This document shows, one piece after another, positions 1 through 11,069 of a DNA stretch of 64,000 nt. Under the pieces are notes generated by a model. It was not told where the DNA came from, ran no database searches, and saw only the letters and a list, made by a program, of their open reading frames with translations. Position numbers and translations under genes: made by a program. The stretch comes from Aporrectodea caliginosa. Lineage: Eukaryota; Annelida; Clitellata; Crassiclitellata; Lumbricidae. The stretch is taken from the NCBI GenBank assembly GCA_020284085.1, contig JACEVL010000021.1, positions 425,001 to 489,000 on the forward strand, read 5' to 3'. Within the stretch, counting starts at the first letter, position 1, and each line of letters begins with the position of its first letter.

Positions 1-299
1 GCTCTTTAGAAGACGGTTTACATCTGGACAGTGGACATTATAACCTAATGTTGCTTCTGTAGCTTTATCATTGTTTTAATTGGCATTGAGGCTGATAGGA
101 TTTTATTTTCTTTTGTCGACGAATCGAATCTAATCTGATGACTTGGAATGTATATAATTTCGTATTCGTGCAACGTTATTAACAAACGCGCAAGGCAAGA
201 ATAGATCTAATAGTCTGTATGAATTTAAGGTGGACTCTTGTGTCTAAATACAGACATAGGGCTTCCATTCATACGTACCAGGCCTACATGCAAATATAC

Positions 300-426
300 A
301 GACAGACAGACAGACAGGCAGGCAGCATGACAAGGACATCCACACAGACATACAGAGACATACTTACAGACAGCCAAGTAAAACAAATATACATACGCAT
401 TCAGATATGCACACACACACACACAC
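300..426. repeat. GACA/CA microsatellite tract
   Basis: A run of GACA repeats near 300-325 is followed by mixed ACATAC and a CA dinucleotide run near 408-426. A GT/TGTC counterpart lies at 38740-38920 in the inverted copy. Confidence 0.75.
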
Positions 427-431
427 TTATA

Positions 432-855
432 AAAACACACACAAACACGTTCCTGACTTCCTGGCAGAAAGTGCAAAAGCATAAAATTGATGGCGTACCA
501 AGACGTCGCTGAGTAAACACCAGTGACACTTGGGTCCTTTTCCATAAACAGTTTGAATAAGCGCCGAAACTCCTTCTCATCCACCGTCACCATGATGTCA
601 CCTGACGCTTCTTGTCTCAGCAATAGTTCTTCGAAAGTCCTCTTTCTGTACTGACTTGGTTCCGGTCGTGTTCCGTAAGTGTTCTTCACTGTTCCCGTGT
701 TCCGGATCAGAGAGGAGGCCAGAGAGACGAGCGCAGCACTGAACAGGAAATTGACAACGCTAGTAGCGTCGTTTAGGATAAGGGTAGTCGTTGCCGGACA
801 CAGCTTATAGCGTTTTCCTATTGGCCTATTACAGCGTTCATAGTTTTTTCAGATA
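432..855 (-). CDS. Unidentified coding-like segment kept in both copies of block A
   Basis: The minus strand is open for about 140 codons. It contains a hydrophobic stretch (VVNFLFSAALVSLASSLI) followed by a polar part with TYGTRPEPSQYRKRTFEEL and MVTVDEKEFRRLFKLFMEKD. The same reading frame can be recognised in the inverted copy at about 38340-38710, where at least two 1-base insertions break it. I do not recognise the family. It could be an exon of a membrane protein captured in the duplication or part of a transposon gene. The C-terminal part of this frame runs into a CA/GA-rich microsatellite and is probably not coding there. There is no clear start or splice site, so this is a weak call. 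Confidence 0.3.
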
Positions 856-1959
856 ATTAGCGCAGACAGTCATCAGTCGATGCCGCTAAGCGCCTGACCA
901 AAATTGTTGCTCTAAGTGGCTCAATTACTTGAAGCTTAGGCAGGCACATATCGTATAACCGGCACGCTTTCACCGAACAAGGGAACTTTTTCATTGCGCG
1001 GCGAGAAAGGGAAAGCGTCAATGAAGTGACCCTTTACAATCCAAATCAAGGCCATTTAGGCAAATTTGTAGAGACAAAAAAGTTGAAATGAGCTTCTAAA
1101 ATGTTAAAGGTTCTGGTGTTATTATGCTCTGTGTTATGAAAAGATTATGATTTTATCTGAGTTGAGTTTAATGAAGAAGTGTGATAACCGAATTCATATA
1201 AAAAAGTTGGTTTTCTCTGACAGTAGCCTACACCCTACATTACGTACACAACGAATTAGGACCATGGCCTCCTAATTACACAAGCGTTGAGCTCTAATCT
1301 TCTGTTCATTTAATGAAGATTGACTGCACATGTGCAACAAATCAATACAAACTCAGGCGACATAATTTTATTATGATGCAAGTAACAGCGAACCCATCAA
1401 GGGCCATCATCCCACCTAACATCTGTGAACAGATGTTGCAAAGTTTTGTTGCTAAGTAGGTTAATTAAAACAATATTACTATGGCCTAATTTATGACTCA
1501 ATTTTAGGCAGTTGTGAAACAGAGATGGGTACGATAAGCTACAATTGCTAATCGATTAGAATTAGAATTAGCTACTGAAATTTGCTAATCGATTAGAATT
1601 AGAATTAGCAAAATCTTCTAGGTAATCGATTAGAATTAGAATTAGCAGCAGCTAATCGATTAGCAATTAGAATTAGATTTCGATGATCAATATTTCGATA
1701 CATATATTTGCTTCATGAATTTGTCAAATTTTAATCAAAGCTCAGCAAGTTACTACATCAAGTTGCTGTAGCCTAGTATGCAATGCATAAAGCTGTAGCC
1801 TATTACAATTGTCTAAAGCCGCACAACTGCTATATACTGCAACACCACATCAGTCAATCCATGCTGAGTTATTGACATTGCTACTGCATAAGCAGTAGCT
1901 ATTGTTGACATGGCTACTGCAGAAGCTGCAGTTATCGACACTGCTACTGCATAAGCTCA

Positions 1960-2110
1960 CTAATTGCATTTTACAATTAGCGTGTCTTGAATCATTGCAT
2001 AGCTTAACCTACTGCGACTAGCGTTTACGATGTAGCCAGCAGAACTAAATATGGGTTCCATGGCAGCTGAGGTTGCAGGAACACAGTGATGCTTGAGATG
2101 AAAAACATGA
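1960..2110 (-). pseudogene. Remnant of hAT transposase C-terminal dimerisation domain
   Basis: Reading on the minus strand gives VPATSAAMEPIFSSAGYIV followed by NASRSRLS. This matches the well-known hAT C-terminal signature (PATSA..ER.FS.AG.I...RRSRLS). Only about 50 recognisable codons remain and the rest of the transposase is absent. It places the surrounding CAGAGATGGG element in the hAT superfamily independently of its ends. Confidence 0.8.
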
Positions 2111-2340
2111 AGATGAGCAAATCTTTCACTGTAACATGAGCAGAATGGACATAATAATATAACCATCAACAGATATTGAAAGTTTGAAACAGCCATCAGA
2201 TAAATAATTAAGTAAGTATATTCTTCAAATTCAATATTAATAAACTCATTCTTAATGAACGCGTTCTCAGCTTAATTTTCAAACATCTAATCGATCAGCT
2301 AATCGATTTTCGATTAGAATTAGCTGACAATTGCTAATCA

Positions 2341-2632
2341 ATTATTCATTCATTCATTCATTCATTTCAGATATTTATATAGCGCCCCTTCAAGATTTCT
2401 ACTCAGAGGCGCTCCCGACTACAGCGCGGACACTGAATCGGAGTTTCACGCCGAAGCGCATGAGCAATTGCGAGTGAAGGACTTGCCCAGGGTCACTACG
2501 CGGCGGCTTGAGGTAGATTCGAACCCGCAACCCTCCGCCTGATAGGCACCGAATATACCCCCTTGAGACGGATTCGAACCCGCAACCCTCCGGTTGCAAG
2601 GCAACGAACATACCTCTACACCACCGCGCCCC
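2341..2632 (-). mobile_element. tRNA-derived SINE (copy 1)
   Basis: On the minus strand the copy starts with GGGGCGCGGTGGTGTAGAGG, which holds an A-box-like motif, and continues to GGTTGCGGGTTCGAATCC, a B box of RNA polymerase III promoters. The B-box segment is duplicated (near 2516 and 2572). The 3' tail reads GAGCGCCTCTGAGTAG, then AAGGGGCGCTATATAAAT, and ends in ATGA/ATTC repeats. The same tail ends the LINE fragment at 4047-4090, suggesting a SINE/LINE partnership. It lies within the hAT element. Confidence 0.85.
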
Positions 2633-3216
2633 ACAATTGGAATTAGAATTAGCATCAGATGACAGCTAATCGACTAGAATTAGAATTAGCTGTTTGTCTA
2701 ATCGATTAGCTAATCGATTAAACAATCGATTACTACATCTAATCGATTAGTTACCCATCTCTGTTGTGAAAGGAGTTTTGAGAGGATGTAAAACATTCTC
2801 ATCCAGTGGACTAAGCACATACATGTAAATGTTCAAATTCAGAACGTTTTTCCTTAAATATGTATTAGGGTGCGTCTTAAAATATGAAATTTTAAAATTA
2901 ATACCGGCCTTGTTGTTTTCGTGTTTCACCTTGAGAAACATTGTCATTTGCCAAATTAGATGAAAATCGGAATAGATTTAGAACTGGCGCAAAGCCCCGG
3001 AAGAATAATTATCACTTAGGAAACAATGTAATAGCCTGAATTGCAACTTTGACAGATCCAAACATATTTCAAGATCACTTAAACATAAAATATTAGGCAA
3101 GGGTGAAAGAAGAACCATTAGTTATTTGTCATTTATTTATTCTCTTCAGTGCTTTTTGAGAACTTGGGCACTCGACCATTTGCAGAACAAATTGCGTGTT
3201 GTGCTCCGCTCTGTCT

Positions 3217-3439
3217 TTCTGTATGTCTCTCTCTCTCTGTCTCTGTCTCTCTCTGTCTCTCTCTCTGTCTCTCTCTCTCTGTCTGTCTGTCTCTGTCTGT
3301 CTGTCTCTGTCTGTCTCTGTCTGTCTGTCTCTGTCTGTCTCTGTCTGTCTCTGTCTGTCTCTGTCTGTCTCTGTCTGTCTCTGTCTGTCTCTGTCTGTCT
3401 CTGTCTGTCTCTGTCTGTCTCTGTCTGTCTCTGTCTGTC

Positions 3440-3472
<33 letters not shown>

Positions 3473-3491
3473 ATTCTGTTTCTGTCCTCTG

Positions 3492-3539
<48 letters not shown>
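3217..3539. repeat. TCTG/TC microsatellite
   Basis: About 320 bases of TCTGTCTG and TCTCTC repeats. It is open in several frames on both strands, but the apparent proteins (Ser/Leu/Cys or Arg/Asp/Thr runs) are artefacts. Confidence 0.97.
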
Positions 3540-3541
<2 letters not shown>

Positions 3542-4095
3542 GATGCTGCCGTTGTTCTTGTTCATGCAATTGTTACTAGCAGAGTTGATAACTGTAGTTC
3601 GATTCTCGCTGGTCTCCCTTCTGGCCTAATAAACCGTCTTGACCGGGTCCTCCGCTCAGCTGCCCGACATATTGGTCGTATTCCAAAATACGACTCAGTC
3701 TCTGCTTACATGCGCGATGTTTTGCACTGGCTTCCTGCCTCGCAGCACATCTCTTACAGGATAGCAGCCTTAGTTTGGCGGTGCCTTGCTGGCGGTGCTC
3801 CATCATACCTTTCTGACCTCTGTCGTCCTGTCTCTGACATAGCCCCCCGTCGGGCTCTTCGCTCCTCGGCCAAGGGAGAGCTTCTTGTCCCCGGGCCCGT
3901 TTATGTCTAAAGCAGCGCCGAGTCTTCTCGGTTGTTGGGCCATCAACCTGGAATTGGCTTCCACTTGAGCTGCGCTTGATGCCTCGCAGCAATATGCCTT
4001 CTTTCTGCCGCCTTCTCAAGTCTTCTCTGTTTGGCCGTGGCTGGACTGGGAGCGCCTCTGAGTAGGTTCCTTGAAGGGGCGCTATATAAATTATC
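3540..4095 (+). mobile_element. 3' end of a CR1/L2-like LINE (reverse transcriptase C-terminus)
   Basis: The frame reads [20 protein letters not shown], then [31 protein letters not shown] and [12 protein letters not shown]. These are the classic blocks downstream of the catalytic core in CR1/L2-type non-LTR retrotransposons. A frameshift near 3890 separates this from the final block VGPSTWNWLPLELR and FCRLLKSSLFG. The 3' tail ends in GGGGCGCTATATAAAT and is shared with the SINEs. The copy is strongly 5'-truncated and joins the TCTG microsatellite directly. Confidence 0.88.
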
Positions 4096-5555
4096 GGGTA
4101 AGTTGGAGCTGAGAGAGTGCACGGTGTGCTACAGAGTGTTGAACTTCTAATAGTTTGTTCAGCATTTTTCCATGCGTCCACTTGCCCCCGAAAAAAGGAT
4201 CCCCGAAATTTCGGGAGCGAATACCCTCTGACCTACCGCCTACGCCTATGACTGTGATTTCTCTAGTTAATCATTACAGCCATCCGTAATTTTCGCTTGC
4301 GGGGAACATAAGCAAAAATAAGGCAGTGATTGCCTGCGCTGCGTGTCAAATTTACTTATACTAACATTACACAAACTTTCTGTTTTGTACGCTAATTAGA
4401 GAGAGCAATGTCTCCTACGATTTGCTCATGCCTATGTCAATTTTCAGTTTCACGTTCTCAGATGCATTACTAATCTTCTATGTTATCATTTTCTATATTT
4501 AGAACTTAAAAGCCTGCCAAAGAACGGTTGAATCGTGTGAACAACAAATCTAGCAAGTCCCATGGAAACTAGATTGCAACTTAATTACCGCATGATCTTA
4601 ATTATTTGTTATTGGTATTTAATAAATGCAGAAACACTGAAAAACGTTAGATTGGTGTATCTGTCTGCTCTCATTTTATAATTAGCACTACTGTAACAGC
4701 ATTCTGCTATAAACTCTCTGAGCCTGAAGTTTATTTCCTACCAGCCTATCTTTCTCTACGAATGCACAGAAGACCATCAAAACCCAGCCAATAAAGGTCA
4801 TTAGGCCTACTCTGCGCATCGTCGAATTTACAACCTGTTGCAAAGTTGATTCATTTTCTGCTGTCTTTCAGACATCTCTGATTGCGTGACAATACGATAT
4901 TAATACTTCTGAAGGAGTCACTTTGCACTACTTGGTATGAGACAGGCAAACCCTACTGTGAAAGACGGACCTTCAAGCTCAATTGTTCAGCGCTATCGAC
5001 TGATGCTTAGTCGTTGTTATTGCATGGTTTTAATAAAAACAGAAACACTGAAAAACATGAGTTGGACTCTGAAAGGATTTTAGCTGTTTCTATAATAAAT
5101 GTCAATGCGTTGTCTTCCACTGCTGTATCCATATCAGAGTTTAAAAAACTCACGATAACTGCTATTATTAGATGATGATTATGATGATGAGGACGACGAC
5201 GATGGTGTTGGTTACAATGATGATGACGGTAATGATCTTATCTAATCATCGTCAAGGTAATGAAAAACAAAGGGGTTCTCCACCAATTGCAGCGACGTCA
5301 GATGCATGTTGAAAGGCCGCTGGCATGTAGATCGAGAGACAGACAGAGAGAGAGACAGACAGACAGACAGCAGACAGACAGAGATACAGATACAGACACA
5401 CAGACAGAGACAGAGACAGACAGACAGACAGAGACAGACAGACAGAGACAGACAGAGAAAGATAGAGAGACAAACAGACAGACAGACAAAGAGACAACAC
5501 GTTTCCGCTGTCGATATTTATTCAGAAGATGACACACGCTAGGACCCAGTGTTCC
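4096..5555. repeat. Inverted-duplication arm, block B (left copy)
   Basis: The region from AAGTTGGAGCTGAGAG (4100) to GATGACACACGCTAGGACC (5527) matches the reverse complement of about 32205-33540. Clear shared stretches include GCTTGCGGGGAACATAAGC near 4300 and CTGTCGATATTTATTCAGAA near 5508. A GACA-type microsatellite lies at the same place in both copies. The first ~150 bases also occur in direct orientation at 37207-37370. I see no convincing gene in it. Confidence 0.82.
5328..5500. repeat. GACA microsatellite in block B
   Basis: AGACAGACAGAGAGAGACAG-type repeats run for about 170 bases. The inverted copy carries TCTG repeats at 32262-32372. Confidence 0.95.
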
Positions 5556-5755
5556 GAACCCACGCACACGGAAGTTCCTAATGAGTAGGACCCAAGAGGC
5601 GAGTGGGTTAACCCTCTTCCATCCAACATCGGTTTAGCACCCGATGGGAAGAGGGCGGTGCAGTGCGCTGGAAGACAGTACAGCCACGCTACCTACCAGA
5701 ACCCTTACACATCAATCCAACTTAAAAGTAGGCTACTTGGGACATGGGATATTTT

Positions 5756-5955
5756 GTGAGGGCCGATGCATCTGGGGCCGATTTTACGTGGGGCTGATTT
5801 GACGGGGCTGATATGACGGGGGCCGTTATTGAAGGGAGCCGATTTGACGGGGCTGTTTTGTCGAGGCCATTTTGACGGGAGCTGTTCCGTCGGGGCCGCT
5901 TTGTCGGGGTTGTTTTGTTGGGGCCGATTTGTCCTGGGCCGTTCTGACGGGGTAC
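5756..5955. repeat. Degenerate 15-bp minisatellite
   Basis: About a dozen imperfect units of roughly 15 bases on the pattern GGGGCCGATTTGACG (variants GGGGCTGATATGACG, GGGGCCGCTTTGTCG, GGGGTTGTTTTGTTG). Because 15 is a multiple of three, all frames show a five-residue periodicity. I take this as repeat structure and not protein. Confidence 0.8.
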
Positions 5956-6089
5956 CCTATGCGGTCGTCCCGGCTTGGCAAAATCAAAAGTTGGCAGCCA
6001 TAGACCCGAGCTGTAACAAGAGCAGAAGTCAGCCATATTATTAAGCTGAGGCTCTCACACGCAAAGAGTCGCTGTTGTTTTTTTGTTAA

Positions 6090-6855
6090 CTATCGCCCAT
6101 TTCCTCAGGCTGCTGAAAAGGCCAAACACTTATGCAGCTTATGCCATGGAACTAGCACTATGAATCTATCTCACCGCTTGGTTTTACAAGCAGTCAAGCA
6201 CGATGAACCATGCCCTGCTGCAATAGGTCTCACCTCTCAGTAATTAACTATGTGCCGTAATTAAAACGTTTGTTTACGCATACTTAGCCCCGCCCCCGCA
6301 CACCCCCAACCATCCGTTCTCCGTTCCTCTATTTTCGCATTTCAGGGAAAATACGGTTGCACAAATTTAATATAAAAGAAATCTTGATAAAATCTGCAAT
6401 AGTAACTAGCATTTTTTCTCACTCTTTTTGTGTTTTCTTTTCTTTTTTCGTCGGCTTCGTCTTTTCAATATAGTTTGTAGCCTAACACCGAGAATCTCAT
6501 CCAAGACCAAGTGAAACGCGCAGTTATTCGTTGATAAATACCCGACTTTAAACAGCTCGGTGCATAGGCTGCGTGGCACTCCCATGGCCCGAGCTATAAA
6601 TAAAGCTATGATTTTTCGTCAGCTGACGACCAGTTAATAATGTGGCTCTGGCACTTTCTGTTTTGTCAGCCATCGACCTTTTCATCCGGCTGTGGAAAGG
6701 GACAAAGGTTTATGCAGCCTATGTCATGCAACTAGCAAGATAGCTCTGGCTGACGGCTTGGATTACAAACACAGCTCTCGGGATGACCCAGTTGCAATAG
6801 GTCTTCCTCTCTTCGTAATTGAAACGTTTGTTTACGCAGACTTTGCCCCAGCTCC
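6090..6855. repeat. Diverged direct duplication of about 200 bp
   Basis: The segment 6090-6300 (TTATGCAGCTTATGCCATG, later CTGCAATAGGTCTCACCTCT and AAACGTTTGTTTACGCA) is repeated at about 6655-6855 (TTATGCAGCCTATGTCATG, later TTGCAATAGGTCTTCCTCT and AAACGTTTGTTTACGCA). There is no coding potential. The remainder of 5956-7320 shows nothing I can identify. Confidence 0.7.
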
Positions 6856-7321
6856 TCTAGTTTCCTTATAAATTGCATCAACAACTCCTTCAAGGGCTTG
6901 TCAAACGCAGACTGTTCCTGCTCGTCTTAACATTTTCCACTTTTGTCTCGCCTTGCAGTTGTTAACTTGCTATTTGCCGTACTTTAGCGTATTGTTCTGT
7001 AACCACGCAGTTAGGACAATAATTTATTATTATTATGTCGCACCTGCCTTTGGTAGTCCATGCCATGCGGCACCCGAGCAGAAAAGAAGGCGGCATGGCA
7101 TATCCCATAAATAGAAAATGGTGGAGACTTCATTCGGGATGGCATCAGTGGACCTCTCCGAATCCAGCTAATGGACCAGGATCGTCCAACAAACGCAAAT
7201 CCATTCATCTTGTTATTTCAACTGTCGACCAAAGAGTTTGAATCTTTTCCTTTCTTCTTTTGTCACGTTCAAAGATTCATCTTTTCCAAGAACGCTACAC
7301 CTTCTTCCATAGCCTATAAGT

Positions 7322-7545
7322 TATTAACCTCCTTAGCGTTTCATTTTCTCCCAGAAAAACGTGCCAAAAACGTTGCATTGTTTTACGTATGCATGTATGT
7401 ATGTATGTATGTATGTATGTATGTATGTATGTATGTGTGTATATATATGTATATATATATGTACATATATATCTATGTGTGTAAATATATACATGTGTAG
7501 GTATAATTATATATAATTATGTATGTATATATGTATTTATATATG

Positions 7546-7576
<31 letters not shown>

Positions 7577-7673
7577 GTGTATATATATGTATATATACAT
7601 CTATGTGTATAAATATATACATGTGTAGGCATAAATATATATAATTATGTAGGTATATATGTATTTATATATG

Positions 7674-7705
<32 letters not shown>

Positions 7706-7980
7706 TATATATATGTATATATATATGTATACATACATCTATGTGTATAAATATATACATGTGTAGGTATAAACATATATAATTATGTAGGTATATATGT
7801 ATTTATATATGTATATGTATGTATGTACGTATGTATGTATGTATGGCGTATGTATGTATAGCATAACAACGTAACCCGTATATGTATATATATATGTACA
7901 TATACATCTATGTGTGTAAATATATACATGTGTAGGTATAAACATATATAATTATGTAGGTACATATGTATTTATATATG

Positions 7981-8012
<32 letters not shown>

Positions 8013-8295
8013 TGTATGTATGTATGTATGTATGTATGTATGTATGTGTATATATATATGTATATATATGTACATATACATCTTTGTGTGTAAATATATA
8101 CATGTGTAGGTATAATATATATATAATTATGTATGTAAATATGTATTTATATATGTATATGTATATATGTATGTATGTATGTATGTGTGTATATATATGT
8201 ATATATATATGTATATATACATCTATGTGTATAAATATATACATGTGTAGGTATAAATATATATAATTATGTAGGTATATATGTATTTATATATG

Positions 8296-8327
<32 letters not shown>

Positions 8328-8582
8328 TGTATGTATGTATGTATGTATGTATGTGTATATAAATGTATATATATGTACATATACATCTATATGTGTGTAA
8401 ATATATACATGTGTAGGTATAATTATATATAATTATGTATGTATATATGTATTTATATATGTATATGTATTTATGTATATATGTATGTATGTATAAACCC
8501 GAACGTGACTCGGGGTTAACCGCTTTTGCATAGAATTCCCGGCCCGAGTGACGTTCGGGGTTAACGCTAAGGAGGTTTAGGG
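7322..8582. mobile_element. Satellite-filled element with terminal inverted repeats (piggyBac-like MITE candidate)
   Basis: The left side begins TTAACCTCCTTAGCGTTT (about 7323) and the right side ends in TTAACGCTAAGGAGGTTTA (about 8561-8579), so the two form an inverted repeat of about 15 bases. The outer TTAA-like ends (TTAA left, TTTA right) fit the TTAA target of piggyBac elements. Inside the right end is a further hairpin with arms CCCGAACGTGACTCGG and CCGAGTGACGTTCGGG. The body is the ATGT-rich array described separately. There is no transposase, so the family is inferred from the ends only. Confidence 0.45.
7387..8495. repeat. ATGT/TATA-rich satellite with ~130-170 bp higher-order units
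   Basis: Blocks of (ATGT)n alternate with a conserved spacer containing ACATGTGTAGGTATAA. That spacer recurs near 7491, 7619, 7757, 7926, 8100, 8246 and 8407, giving about seven units. The spacer parts (TATATAATTATGTA, then ATATGTATTTATATATGTAT) are well conserved. It is open in many frames on both strands, without coding meaning. Confidence 0.92.
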
Positions 8583-8775
8583 CCCACTGGAATTGCGACA
8601 AGGTTAAGAAGAGCATGGCGGAGATTCAGCTAGAGGTAGTCTGCCTCAACCACCCAGGTTGATATGTGCCTCAACCGCCCGACTGATCTTTCTTTCCCAA
8701 GTCATTTTATTGCTTAAAAAGTGTAAAGTACAAATACTCTATCTTGTATTGTATGTATTTCTCACACCACAGATA

Positions 8776-8975
8776 TATACCATTGATGTCTGTTATTATT
8801 GCTGAGTATTTATTTGTTCATTGATGTCTGTTATTATTACTGAGTATTTATTTGTTCTCTAAGGCCTACCCTGTTGTTAGTTGACTGTGAGGCGCCCTTG
8901 TAACGGCATGGCTGTGTTACGGCGCCATATTATTAAATTGTCAATGTTATTATTATTATTATTATTATTGAGTAA
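8776..8975. repeat. Short tandem duplication and ATT microsatellite
   Basis: A unit of about 40 bases (TTGATGTCTGTTATTATT, then CTGAGTATTTATTTGTTC) occurs twice in a row near 8780-8857, and an (ATT)n run follows at 8947-8970. A (TTAC)n run lies near 9085-9099. Confidence 0.8.
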
Positions 8976-9186
8976 TAAGACCTCAAACATTGGTTATGAG
9001 TCCTATGTGACTTCACCGGTAGCCCACCACTCGGTTTGTAAAATTTGTGTATTGTCATTTTGCTTTATTTTGTGGTGAATAAACTACTTACTTACTTACT
9101 AATGGCTATTTAATAACAGCGAATAGGTCGTGAATTCTGGGTAGTTCATGAAAAATTAATTTGCGAAGAATCAGATGCTTGTCAAT

Positions 9187-9955
9187 GGGGCATTCCACGG
9201 TATTGCAGTCCATGAAAGGTCAAAGCAAAATATTAGAATTTTAAATTATTAATAATTTTCTGCTATAGATAGATAGTTTTAGTTTTGCGCTTAGGGTATT
9301 GTGTTGACTTTGCCTCAAACTAGAAACTTTGGTTTAGTGCTACAGTCTGATCCAAGCTCAATAACGAACATTAAGAGCAATGTTGATTTTGGAACGTTAC
9401 AAGAGGTTCTATAAATTGTTCGTGACAATGAAACTTCACTATATTTTTTTTTGAGCTCTGAACACATGATGCACGTAGCATGAAAAAATTAACTGTTTTC
9501 ATGAATAATAACCAGTTTTTGTTTAAGGTCCATACGGCAGAATCCGTAACGTAGAGTACGTAACGCACAGTATGTACATTAGTGAATGCACAACATCAAT
9601 ACTTATCATGATAACAAACTAAAATTATGACTAAATCAACAGTAATACCTGGCAAATCTAGATTGGTTTTTCAAAATTTATTTCATATAATAGTTTAACA
9701 GAAAATCAAGATAGATCATTCAATAAAAAAAGTTGATGGCTTTTGTTTGTAGAGTCCGTAACGCAAACGTTTTGTTTCACCAGACATGTTCCATAACGGC
9801 CAACTCAGTCTAACTAATATTGAGCTAATCTGTGATTGAAGCGGCATCAGGGAAAAATGTCAAAATATTTTAAACAGTAGTCATCTGTCTGTATGAACGG
9901 TTCAACGTCTTCTGAATGTAGAGTCCGTAACATTTGAAATACCGTGGAATTACCC
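9187..9955. mobile_element. MITE candidate with ~17-bp terminal inverted repeats
   Basis: The left end GGGGCATTCCACGGTATT and the right end AAATACCGTGGAATTACCC are near-perfect inverted repeats about 770 bases apart. The interior repeats AGAGTCCGTAAC and related GAGTACGTAACGCA motifs several times and codes for nothing visible. I could not define a target duplication, so the superfamily is open. Confidence 0.6.
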
Positions 9956-10791
9956 AAATTTAAGTAAACACTAAGATAAACTCTGCGGGAAGAATCCAAG
10001 GCCAATGTTCTTAGACATGAAGGAAATTGCATAGCTGTAGACCTCACACAAATCATATGACTAAACGTTATAGATACACGCTCCTATATATATGTATGTA
10101 CAGTTAAGGTGTAAGGCTGCCGTTGCTGTTAGGCTGCTGTAATGTAAGATTTATTATTCAATTAATTAATTGAACCAGCTTCAGAACCAGTGATATAGAT
10201 AATAATATTTAGCTAGGATTCGGGGATAACCGGTGGTGTTTGGTTGATCCGTGACGATGCTGTCGAGACTCGAGACGTGATTGGTTGAATTAAAATACCG
10301 ACGGTTGAGAATTGTCGTCTGCCAAATCACCAAATGAACTGCGGTTTGGCGCCTTCACGCCAGGGATGTAGAATCAAGTCAGTGTTGTTGTTGCTGACTG
10401 CGAAGGCTTCGGTAGTCGTACGAGGCAGTTTAACAAACAAACTCCCGATCGGACAACAAGTTTAGGTAATATGTTGATCGGAAGACGATCAGTAGAGGGA
10501 GTAATGTTAGGAGGTGTCCGCTGACACACTTCGTTGAGTTATAGTGTAGCCTAGCGAACGTTGTAAACTTCAGAGGACTATCGGAAGTCACGTCGTTTCA
10601 ATTTGCGATCGACTGGGATTGATAGTTAACGTCAGTATCGTATCAACAGTGCGATTATAAATTCCAACGTAGAACGTTTCGTTTGCGAGTTATACGAACT
10701 CTGACATTGGTGTTTGATTCGCCACGCAATCATCATCAAGATCTAGCTAGAAGATGCGCTGATTTCAACAAGAAGAATCACTTCGAACAGT

Positions 10792-10884
10792 ATGGCCACA
10801 ACAAGAAGAAACATCGAAAAGAACTTCATCAGCCTGAGGAAAGCCGAGTCAGCCGAGAGGGAGGTCGATGACGCTCTACCGTAA
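10792..10884 (+). CDS. Possible small first exon or retroelement leader peptide
   Basis: An ATG at 10792 opens MATTRRNIEKNFISLRKAES and continues AEREVDDALP before a stop. The peptide is charged and helix-prone. The stop lies inside GTAACT, so the reading could instead be an exon ending CTACC followed by a donor. The preceding 600 bases are CpG-richer than the surroundings, as in a promoter or an LTR leader. I do not recognise the peptide. The flanks 10060-10790 and 10885-11070 hold nothing else I can name. Confidence 0.2.
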   Translation: MATTRRNIEKNFISLRKAESAEREVDDALP

Positions 10885-11069
10885 CTATACGACGAGCGCC
10901 AGTTCAAGTGACTATAACATTTCATCACAAAGAGTTGTTTGGGGAGGTTAGCTTAGGGCCTTATAAAACATAATTTTAAGTAGTCAATTATGCTGGTTCT
11001 AAGTAAGGATTGTAGCCTCTGAACTACTGAATAACTAGTCTTTCTAGAATAGGCAAATATAGCATTAAC

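Larger units (their letters stand above)
1512..2771. mobile_element. hAT-family DNA transposon, non-autonomous, with 8-bp target duplication
   Basis: The element spans 1520-2763. The left end is CAGAGATGGGTAC and the right end is the complement of CAGAGATGGGTAAC. It is flanked by the 8-bp duplication TTGTGAAA (1512-1519 and 2764-2771). Both the CAGNGNTGGG-like terminus and the 8-bp duplication are hallmarks of hAT transposons. The subterminal parts are filled with repeats of TAATCGATTAGAATTAGAAT. The inverted copy of block A keeps the unoccupied site (one TTTCACAA at 37675-37682), which confirms the insertion. A SINE sits inside. Confidence 0.93.
1..2865. repeat. Inverted-duplication arm, block A (left copy)
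   Basis: This stretch, apart from the hAT insertion at 1520-2763, reappears in reverse complement at about 37585-39190. Matching landmarks include the TTTGTCGACGAATCGAATC motif near position 112 and its complement near 39090, and the segment with TTGTGAAAGGAG at 2764 against its complement near 37671. Similarity reaches the first bases of the window, so the arm may continue further left. The copies carry many substitutions and small indels, so the duplication is not recent. It may be a segmental duplication or two copies of a large interspersed repeat. Confidence 0.8.

Noticed and set aside
3126..3565. Ser/Leu/Cys and Arg/Asp/Thr rich frames of 115-167 codons
   Set aside because: TCTG microsatellite; only the LINE part after 3540 has protein homology.
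5722..6044. A proline/asparagine-rich protein gene on either strand
   Set aside because: It is the 15-bp minisatellite read in frame.
7387..8495. CRISPR-like array (regular repeats with spacers)
   Set aside because: Eukaryotic context; units are low-complexity ATGT/TATA DNA with conserved and not unique spacers.
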